This document shows positions 57,199 to 64,000 of a DNA stretch of 64,000 nt, one piece after another. The translations under genes were made by a program, and so were the position numbers. The notes beneath the pieces were generated by a model. That model worked only from the letters and a program-made list of their open reading frames with translations, did no database searches and was not told the origin of the DNA. Within the stretch, counting starts at the first letter, position 1, and the number at the start of each line of letters is the position of its first letter. The DNA is taken from NCBI GenBank assembly GCA_018257865.1, contig JAEUBA010000094.1, positions 1 through 64,000 on the forward strand. The letters are read 5' to 3'. This stretch comes from Stereocaulon alpinum. Lineage: Eukaryota; Ascomycota; Lecanoromycetes; Lecanorales; Stereocaulaceae.

Positions 57199-59229
57199 AT
57201 GGAACGGAGGGCGAGACCTACAAGCCTCACGCAGAAGGTGCTACTAGATTTGGGACGCCAAGCAGACCTAAGAGATACTATGATCGACTCGTCCATCAAA
57301 TTCCCGAACAAATCCTGCCTCAAAGGCGCCTTCTTCAAAGGTATGGGTTGGGATCTACGCCCAGGCTCCTGGGAGAACACCTTATACAGAAAAGCAAAGA
57401 GAGCGGCAAAAGATGCTTATGCAGACGTATTGAGGAAAGCCTCTCCAGCGGCGCGATTACGTATTTCAGAAAAGTCATTCATAAATGAGACCAATCAGGC
57501 AGTCTATCGGGAATTGGAGAGGAGCCAGGATCCGGATGTCGTGGCGTGCTGCAAGTATGAGCTGTTTAGGGATCACATCACGTTTCATGCCAGAAGAGAG
57601 TATGTTCATTCTAGAGACTTGCTGCAGCAGCAGGAAAGAGATAAGTCTATCACCCCGCAAGACCTTGAGTCAGCATTTCCAAGCGTGAGCACCAATGGAG
57701 CAGGAAGTCGGAAGAGAGGAGCGAGTCAGCTGGATCGTTGTGATGATCTACCTTGTCCGAAACGCCGTGAAGTTGCCACTGGCTCAGCTCGTGAGACAGC
57801 ATATCAAGCATTGACCGGGCTATCTCCTCTGGGAAGGCCGAGCGCGGACAATTTCCCCCTGGATGAAGGCTTGCCTTTGGACTTGGATAGCACGTGCAAC
57901 CTGTATAGACTGCCCGGGGATGCTAACGCTGTTGCTGAGGTTAACAAGTACAACATTATCGATGAGAATGTCGTTGATGGAGAGACATTTGACAGTACCA
58001 TTACAGCTAATGACATTCCCGCTCTGACCCCAAATGGCACATACAATCGAAATGAGCTACCGGACCCATATCTCCTCTACGAACGCACCTTTAGCGCCAG
58101 GTCGACGACTGATTGTATTGGCGATGCACAGATATATATGGCTTCTGAGCAACCCATTCCCGCGAATATGTTTGGCGACATACAGAGGCATTCGACTCCA
58201 GCGCTTACTACTAAGCCCGTACCGAATACATGGCTCCCTTCCAATACTAATCAATCATATCTAGATGGTTGGCCCATCATCGGCATTGACCACGCCATCC
58301 GTAGCAATTCCACCCGGCTTGAACATTCAACATTCGAAACGCTACTACGACCACAGCCACGTGGTATGTACTATAATATGGAGACCTACGGAGGCGGAAG
58401 AGCCGGATTACAGAGCTTCATCTTACCAGCGGTTGCGCCTTCGAATCCTCAATGGACGAGTGGTGATCCGTTGCGTCGAGATAACGGATATACCGCCTAT
58501 CGCTACGACGATGCAGTACCGACATTTCGGCAGGCGTCGAATAACATCAACAACAGTAACTACCACATGAGCGGCGGTTTCCGTGTCGAAAATGACCTAG
58601 ACTCATCCATCTCCCGCGTCGAGGACTGGCTGTCGGAGACCAGACGATCTCCATACCCACCACACCTATTACCGCCTCTTCCTCATCGTTACACAACAAC
58701 AACGACGCAACAGCAGGAGTCTCCTCTTCTTGGACAACATCCTCAATACGACCAGAGCAAACTCATACCCAATAACAATCAATCTCATCCTCGCGCACCA
58801 ACACAACAACAGGAGTCTCATCTTCTCAGACGACATCCACAGTACGACCAGAGCGACCTCATACCCAATAACAACAACCAACCGGACACAGACACTCTGA
58901 CCGAGATCCTGAATCGGGCTGAAGACGTCCTCCGCCCTGAGCCCGTCGATCCTGGCGAAGAGCAGGAGCAGGTTCATCCCTCCTCGCAAGATCAAGATGG
59001 AAACAGTGTATTTCCCTTTCCGCAGGCCGTGGAACAGGGCAATAGTCCAATTGTCGGGCATGGAGATTGGACATTGGGGATTAGTCCGTCTTCGCATCTC
59101 GAATCTCATGCTTTGCGTCTGGAAATCCCGGGTGAAGGAGGTTGGAATCAGGATGTGGAGACGCTGTGTCGTCGGAGTTATAGTGAGGAAGTGCTTGACT
59201 GGGAGGAAGTGGAAGGAGGTTGTGGATGA
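57199..59229 (+). CDS. Large protein of unknown function
   Basis: A single exon of 676 residues from ATG to TGA. I do not recognise a family. Residues 1 to about 165 are charged and helical, with Cys and Trp scattered (WDLRPGSWENTLYRKAKRAA, then ACCKYELFRDHITFHARREY), and look like a folded domain. A basic stretch (GSRKRGASQ, CPKRREV) near 170-195 could be a nuclear signal. The rest is Pro/Asn/Gln-rich and probably disordered. It includes a tandem duplication of about 33 residues (TQQQESPLLGQHPQYDQS, then TQQQESHLLRRHPQYDQS; 58,702 to about 58,885). The C-terminus is acidic. A DNA- or chromatin-linked role is only a guess from composition. Antisense open frames are shadows. Confidence 0.7.
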   Translation: MERRARPTSLTQKVLLDLGRQADLRDTMIDSSIKFPNKSCLKGAFFKGMGWDLRPGSWENTLYRKAKRAAKDAYADVLRKASPAARLRISEKSFINETNQAVYRELERSQDPDVVACCKYELFRDHITFHARREYVHSRDLLQQQERDKSITPQDLESAFPSVSTNGAGSRKRGASQLDRCDDLPCPKRREVATGSARETAYQALTGLSPLGRPSADNFPLDEGLPLDLDSTCNLYRLPGDANAVAEVNKYNIIDENVVDGETFDSTITANDIPALTPNGTYNRNELPDPYLLYERTFSARSTTDCIGDAQIYMASEQPIPANMFGDIQRHSTPALTTKPVPNTWLPSNTNQSYLDGWPIIGIDHAIRSNSTRLEHSTFETLLRPQPRGMYYNMETYGGGRAGLQSFILPAVAPSNPQWTSGDPLRRDNGYTAYRYDDAVPTFRQASNNINNSNYHMSGGFRVENDLDSSISRVEDWLSETRRSPYPPHLLPPLPHRYTTTTTQQQESPLLGQHPQYDQSKLIPNNNQSHPRAPTQQQESHLLRRHPQYDQSDLIPNNNNQPDTDTLTEILNRAEDVLRPEPVDPGEEQEQVHPSSQDQDGNSVFPFPQAVEQGNSPIVGHGDWTLGISPSSHLESHALRLEIPGEGGWNQDVETLCRRSYSEEVLDWEEVEGGCG

Positions 59230-60696
59230 GTGAGGAGTAGATGGGGAGGCGGAAGGATTTACGATAGAGAGATAAAGGAGGTTGGTGGTTGGGGGAAGTA
59301 ATCGTTTTACTTGGACTGAGCTGCGGGTTCTCCTAAATCGTGACTGTTGGAAGTATAGACGGTCTCCTGTGTGTTGGATATAGATGACGATGACGATGAT
59401 AATGATGATGATGACAATAACGAATGACTATGACGATAACGCAAACTCGCATGTCTATCCTAGCCCAACTCATGATAATGTATCGCGTCCCTCGCCTTTA
59501 CAGGTAAAACCCCATAAATGGCCACAAACTCAAATCCAGAGGCTAGACAGTTCCCTCCGAGTTGTAGCAGCTAGCATTCTCAACCAGCTTCACCAATCCG
59601 TAAAACACTCCGAAGAATCGTATTCCAGATGTTCACAAACAGGCAGAATACAAAATTAATGGAGATTGCTGTGTCATATCGTGTAGAGGTAGTGTTAGAG
59701 TTGAGAAAGCTAAGTGGACGAGGTGTTGTAGTGGCTTTTCTTTCGTGGGAGAGCTTAGGCGTAGCGCGGAGCACCTCTTCTGTACCAACATCTTTCTACC
59801 AGACTTGAATGGGTGTATTATAGACTCTTGTTAGGCTCTTTACTTTGTATCCAGCCTTCAACATTCGCCTTCAAAGTCATGGTATGCCAAGTGAGATGAG
59901 TTCTTGAATTCAATGTTAAAGATCACGCGTGATTAGTTTCCAACGTAGTAGATTTATCTCCTATCAACAATTGCAGCTGATACCAGCGCTTTTCCTTAAC
60001 TTTTTAATCCTGCTTGACCTTAAAAGAATTTATTTAAGATACAATATCTACGACCCTTCCGCACCCGTAACTCAACACCATTTGAACCAAGCGAGCGACA
60101 CTTCTGTCATCGTAAAAATATACCACAAGAACCTCAACAAGTGTCTAGACAAGCGCTGTGTGTTAGGGAACGGACTAAGACCTGACTGGTCCTAGTAGAA
60201 TTTGACATCATAACATATCAGCTATGAGGATTCTATGGAGCGGAAGCACACAGTTATGTAGATGTGCCAAGACCCGCTGACTCAGCAGGGCTGCAGTGCC
60301 AGAGTCGTGAGTGTCACTGTGAAACATTTCCTCTCAGTTCTAACGGTTTGGTAGCTTACAGAGGAGTATCAGGGCAGAGAGACGCATAGTGCTGGCTCCG
60401 TATGTTCGCTCGAGAACAGTGATTGACGTGACCGGTATACGATGTTGCGTGGTCCTTGTCTGATGCGAGGAGGTTCGTGGTATGAAAGGTCTAGCTTCTG
60501 ACGGTCGTGCGAGCATTGGGCTTACTTTTCATGTCTCTCTTTACAGCAACAGTTTCATCACCACACCAACACGACTTCTTTGTTACAAAGCACATATGTC
60601 TGAACAATCAAGACGTCGCAGCCCTGTTCTATACCTCGTAAATTCCACAGCTATCGTACGCCGCCTCTCCCTTCTTCCCCCACCAAACAACCTACG
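59230..60696. other. Intergenic region
   Basis: 1.5 kb without a supported gene. It contains a GAT/GAC-rich microsatellite (59,383-59,440) and a third copy of the ATCACGCGTGAT palindrome (59,922-59,933). The last 200 bases are pyrimidine-rich and probably the leader of the next gene. Confidence 0.45.
59383..59440. repeat. GAT/GAC-type microsatellite
   Basis: Imperfect trinucleotide run (gatgacgatgacgatgataa and on), fading at the right end. Confidence 0.8.
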
Positions 60697-61466
60697 ATGG
60701 CACCTTCCCGCTTCCCTAACGAACCTGTTCAATCTTACATCGCACGCATCAACGCTGAGAGCTCAGCCATAGAGGCGGCTATCCGAGCCCAGGATCGGGA
60801 TCGGAGAGAGATATCAGAGAGAGGTAGAGATGTGGCGATGAGCTGGGAAGAACCGGACTTGGATCAGGGGTTGATGGGGATAGAAAGGGAGAGGGGTGGT
60901 ATTGGTGGTGGTGGTAGGGTGGAGCCGGATAGGAGGGACACGTATGAGGGGAGGCAGAGAATGGAGGTATGTCTTCATTCTTAAGAGAGTGTTGTATGGG
61001 AGTAGTAGAAGGGGAAAGCCTTGAAGCTGACATATTGGTGTCAATGAAACAGCATCAACAACAACAATCTCATAACCATTCCGGCTGGCATTGGCAACGA
61101 TGTCGTTCAATCTTCTTCCTCCTCCTCGGGCGTCTCCTCATCTTCGCCGCCATCTTATACATTCTCTACGTCTACTTTTTCCACTCACAACCTCACCAGG
61201 TTCACTCCTCACAAAAATCCAACTCTGAAAAAATCAACATCACCTCGACGTCAAGTCTCAACATCCAGATCCCACTCGGCGCAAACGGAACTATAGAGGC
61301 GATCAAGGGAGTAAGCCTTGTTCGAAGGGTAGAGATGGAAGTCAGAGATGCCGATGGGAAAAGCGGAGCAGGACAGGAGAGTGTTGAAACAGAAGAATAT
61401 AAGCATGAGTACAATTTCGAGGGAGAGGAGTGGTGGGGACAAAGATGGAGGGAGGGTGTGGTGTAA
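60697..61466 (+). CDS. Small single-pass membrane protein, two exons
   Basis: Exon 1 is 60,697-60,966, the intron is 60,967-61,052 (GTATGT...AACAG, 86 bp, phase 0) and exon 2 is 61,053-61,466, giving 227 residues. The N-terminal half is charged, with a short helix (SYIARINAESSAIEAAIRAQ) and a Gly-rich linker. A membrane helix in exon 2 (SIFFLLLGRLLIFAAILYIL) is preceded by a His/Gln/Arg-rich stretch. The C-terminal part is polar, with N-x-T sites (NITS, NGT), which would fit an outside or lumenal side. I do not recognise the family. The C-terminal ..KYNFEGEEWWGQRWREG-like end (YNFEGEEWW) is aromatic and acidic. The intron is inferred from consensus and phase. No signal peptide is seen. Confidence 0.6.
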
Positions 61467-62162
61467 TGTAAGTGGGTATAGCAGCAGTAGTAGCAATCTA
61501 ATGGAGACAGAAGAGATCCAGTCAGTAGTAGTCAATGAATTATGGTGTTAATAGGAGATCAAAGACATTTGCTTAACAAGCTTGCCGGAATATCATGCAT
61601 GAAAGTGAGCAATGCAGATACGCCAGAGGTACGTAGAGCGAATTTCAGGTATCTCTACTACCAGTCTCCCCTCAGCCTATATGACAGGTGGACCCACCCC
61701 ACCCAAGTCGAGGAGCCAGAGGTTGGAAGAAGGCAAACAGGCTTCAAATCGTCCGCACTGACTTGCTAGGCTTGCAGTCGTGTACTTTCCGGAGAAATTG
61801 TACTGCTCCGACTATGTTATTGGACGATGTCTTGCTTGAGAATATGGAAGAATGTGGTCTAAGGGGAAGATCTGCGGATTGGCGGTTCTGTTTTGAGCCA
61901 TAACGCTTTTGGAATCGTTGTGGTGATATTTCGAACATCCATTTTTCCAGGAAGAATTTATGAGATCTATGTCTATCTGAGTAGTATCAATGCCATCTAA
62001 GATATCAAGATACCAACTAAGGAAAACCCCACACAGAATAACCAAACCTATCCATTCATTAGCCAATAACGGCCTTGCTCATTCACAACTTATTCCCTCT
62101 CATCCCTCCTATCCCATCCCCTCCATCGCCCCAAACCACGAAACTTCTTATTTGCGCGGCCT
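61467..62162. other. Convergent intergenic region
   Basis: About 700 bp between two convergent genes. Open frames on both strands are short and unsupported. Confidence 0.45.
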
Positions 62163-63035
62163 CTACAACTCCCTAACCTTCATCGCCAGTGCTTCAAAAA
62201 GTGAGGTCAATTTTTCAACTTCTTTGTATAATGCGGCTACGTCCAGCTGTATCGTCGTCGCTGTCTTATATGCTGTCTTGGGCGCTGATTGTTCCTGCGA
62301 GTGCGGGATATGAAGGGTGTTTGGGTTTGCGCTTGAGGTGGTGAATTTGGGGGATGTGGATGTGGATGTGGATGGGGATGGGGATTGGGTGGAGGTTTCG
62401 CTTGGTTGAGTGGTCGGTGATGGTTTTGGCTTGCTGCTGCTGCTGCTGCTGCTGCTAGGAGTGGGTTCATCACCACCACCGCGCATACAACTACTCATCC
62501 TATTCGCCAACCCGTCCAACCCCTCTGTCTCAATCCCAAGAATCTGATTCGTATTTGGCACAATCTCCGTGTTAAAGAGCTCAATGAGGGCTCCCTTATT
62601 CTTGGCGCCATGAAAGGGGACGTGGTGTTTGGATAGTATACCCTTGAGCTCTTTAGTGGGGAGACGCGTAGGTGGAAAGCCGGGGAATAGATAGTAGAGG
62701 TCTCGAGGGATAGTGCCAATCTCGACGTTATCCTCCTCTATCATACCAACGTCTTCATCGTCACTATCCCTATTTCTCTCTTCGCCATCATCTTCACTCT
62801 CATTCTCATCTTCAGCTACAACAGTAGCTCCAGTTGTCCTCAGTATCCTAGCGCGCTTGTTGGCGATGTTCTCGTTGAAGAGATCAATCAAATCTGCCTT
62901 CCGCGTTACGAAGTTTAGGGCGATGGAGTGTTTGGCGAGGATCTCCCTAAGGCTATTGACGGTTAAGGTGGAAGGTGGAAACCCGGGGGCTAGGTAGTAG
63001 AGGTCGGAGGGGGGAAAGGTAGGAGGAGGGGCCAT
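62163..63035 (-). CDS. Protein with two HeH/LEM-type domains and a coiled-coil end
   Basis: 290 residues, single exon. Two copies of a HeH/LEM-like helix-extension-helix fold are visible. Copy 1 (about residues 10-60) reads DLYYLAPGFPPSTLTVNSLR, ILAKHSIALN and RKADLIDLFNENI. Copy 2 (about 110-160) reads DLYYLFPGFPPTRLPTKELK, ILSKHHVPFHG and KGALIELFNTEIV. This is the pattern of the N-terminus of Src1/Heh inner-nuclear-membrane proteins, which bind DNA or chromatin. An acidic linker (EDENESEDDGEER) separates the copies. A Ser run and Ser/Thr/Pro low complexity (62,349-62,456 at DNA level) follow, then a short coiled coil (LYKEVEKLTSLFEALAMKV). No membrane segment and no Man1 C-terminal domain are present, unlike Src1, so this is a soluble two-domain variant. 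Confidence 0.75.
   Translation of the reverse strand: MAPPPTFPPSDLYYLAPGFPPSTLTVNSLREILAKHSIALNFVTRKADLIDLFNENIANKRARILRTTGATVVAEDENESEDDGEERNRDSDDEDVGMIEEDNVEIGTIPRDLYYLFPGFPPTRLPTKELKGILSKHHVPFHGAKNKGALIELFNTEIVPNTNQILGIETEGLDGLANRMSSCMRGGGDEPTPSSSSSSSSKPKPSPTTQPSETSTQSPSPSTSTSTSPKFTTSSANPNTLHIPHSQEQSAPKTAYKTATTIQLDVAALYKEVEKLTSLFEALAMKVREL
62433..62456. repeat. (GCT)8 microsatellite inside the HeH gene
   Basis: Encodes the Ser run (AGC codons) on the minus strand. A GATGTG-type hexamer run lies next to it at about 62,353-62,391 and encodes the Ser/Thr/Pro stretch. Both are likely to be length-polymorphic. Confidence 0.9.
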
Positions 63036-63746
63036 AATTAAGTCGTGGGGAAGATGTTTGCAGTGACAAGTAGATTTCGTGGCGCTGGAGGGTGTATCGG
63101 GTTCTGTGAGACTGGTGGGTTATCTAAACGGGAGGTGGTGTATATTTATGTTCGAATGGTGTGGGCTTGGGAAACAACCCAGCATGTAGGATGTTCTATT
63201 CAATCGCTCGAACAGCTCCCATTGTCTGCACAAGGATATTAGTTCAAGCAGATCAGTTCCAAGAGCACTCTTTCCCTGGGCTTCATCCGCTACCTTATTC
63301 GCAAAGCTCGCGGCACGTAAGGATTGATCTCTCACTGAAAAGTACCACCTCGTCCGGCTTCCTACATGTCACCAACCCAAAAGGGTAGATCCAGATGGCT
63401 TCCAGAATCCCTCTAGAAGGCGCGGGGAATATGCAGGATTTCGATACCGCTGCGGGAACCCGCATTTGGCAGAACATGGCCGCAGAAACTCGTTATGCAG
63501 GCCTGTGCGCTTCGGAGGTATCTTTCGGCGAGTAGTCCGCGCTGGACTGTGTTGGTAATTTGGCAGTATAGTAGTATGAGTGTCTAGGAGTCAAGATAAA
63601 GCAGACACCTGCCACATTGATCGAGTGCATGGAATAGCAGATACACACCACAGCATTCGTACTCTACGGCACCTCAACACGGCTCGAAGCCTTGACTACC
63701 CAGCTTCGCAACCCTTTATCCAACCTTACATGATAGGACACTCATA
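63036..63746. other. Intergenic region with one small ORF
   Basis: About 700 bp between the HeH gene start and the gene leaving the window. The only coding-like item is the 46-codon frame at 63,395-63,535. Confidence 0.45.
63395..63535 (+). CDS. Possible small ORF or first exon
   Basis: 46 codons from ATG: MASRIPLEGAGNMQDFDTAA and on to a TAG. Composition is protein-like, and a donor-like GGTATC lies seven codons before the stop, so it could be a first exon. No family or partner exon was identified. Confidence 0.25.
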   Translation: MASRIPLEGAGNMQDFDTAAGTRIWQNMAAETRYAGLCASEVSFGE

Positions 63747-64000
63747 ATGACCAAGCTAACATACGGCCTCACGCCCCGCTGCCTCGCCGCGAACCAAACT
63801 GGCATCCGCAAAGGCGAACAATGCAAACGTTATGCCAGCTGCGGGCAGCATAGCTGCTGGCAGCATCGCTGTCAAGATGAAGCCTGCAACAATAAGCCAT
63901 TACATATACACCACGATATCCCCATCGTCGATAAGTGCAAACGCCAAAAATACTACTTTACTCGCAGCCAAAAAGGTGTGGAAAAAGCAGGAAACAAGGC
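63747..64000 (+). CDS. Cys/His-rich protein, cut by window end
   Basis: ATG at 63,747 opens a frame that stays open to the window end (84 codons visible). Cys and His are dense (CKRYASCGQHSCWQHRCQ, then CNNKPLHIHHDI) and then a basic part begins (KCKRQKYYFTRSQKG). The spacing suggests a small zinc-binding fold, but no named family is recognised. The 3' part lies outside the window. Confidence 0.45.
   Translation, partial: MTKLTYGLTPRCLAANQTGIRKGEQCKRYASCGQHSCWQHRCQDEACNNKPLHIHHDIPIVDKCKRQKYYFTRSQKGVEKAGNK

Noticed and set aside
1..64000. CRISPR arrays, rRNA genes and telomere repeats
   Set aside because: No regularly spaced direct repeats of CRISPR type, no rRNA-like segment and no TTAGGG runs were seen.

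Overview
The window comes from a filamentous ascomycete (Pezizomycotina). The evidence is short GT-AG introns of about 50-85 bases with CTAAC-like branch points, HET-domain and HeLo-domain self/non-self genes, a kelch protein with a membrane anchor, two members of the fungal PD-(D/E)XK nuclease-like family, and a large block carrying the mark of repeat-induced point mutation (RIP). A dothideomycete is my best guess, but nothing in the window proves it.

Left part, 1 to about 36,640: an AT-rich, nearly gene-free block. CA and TG dinucleotides are almost absent and TA is hugely over-represented, as expected from C-to-T change at CpA on both strands. ATG codons are rare, and stops are mostly TAA or TAG where Gln or Trp codons would have been. 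Through this decay I can read these elements: a Ty3/gypsy chromovirus (about 8,500-14,773, only the 3' LTR seen); a LINE 3' end (15,280-16,237, AATC tail); a second gypsy element complete from LTR to LTR with a 5-bp target duplication (17,183-22,973), sitting inside a minisatellite; a LINE ORF1 fragment (25,800-27,321); and a minus-strand Helitron (27,322 to about 33,270) with a recognisable 3' hairpin and CTAG end. The rest is duplicated, decayed sequence that I cannot classify.

Boundary, about 36,640-43,700: a cluster of allorecognition/cell-death genes. A minus-strand HET gene (38,941-37,298) keeps one frame for 548 codons but has six in-frame stops and no frameshift. The divergent plus-strand HET gene (39,527-42,101) has a single TAA. 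Next come a broken TPR fragment (minus) and, head to head with it, a HET-S-like HeLo gene of 289 codons with two amyloid-type pseudo-repeats at its C-terminus. Its expected ATG reads ATC. The fall in stop number with distance from the repeat block looks like RIP leaking into neighbouring unique genes.

Right part, 43,700-64,000: ordinary gene space. It holds two divergent PD-(D/E)XK nuclease-like genes (44,227-45,771 minus, three exons; 46,316-47,842 plus) with a 92-bp TA-flanked inverted-repeat element between them; a five-exon kelch/transmembrane gene with a six-copy heptapeptide tail (49,273-51,357); a SAM-like nuclear-type protein (52,371-54,074); a large unknown protein (57,199-59,229); a two-exon single-pass membrane protein (60,697-61,466); a protein with two HeH/LEM-type domains (63,035-62,163 minus); and the start of a Cys/His-rich protein running off the end (63,747-64,000). 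Intergenic regions hold small minisatellites and a recurrent ATCACGCGTGAT palindrome. No rRNA, intact tRNA, CRISPR array or telomere repeat was seen.
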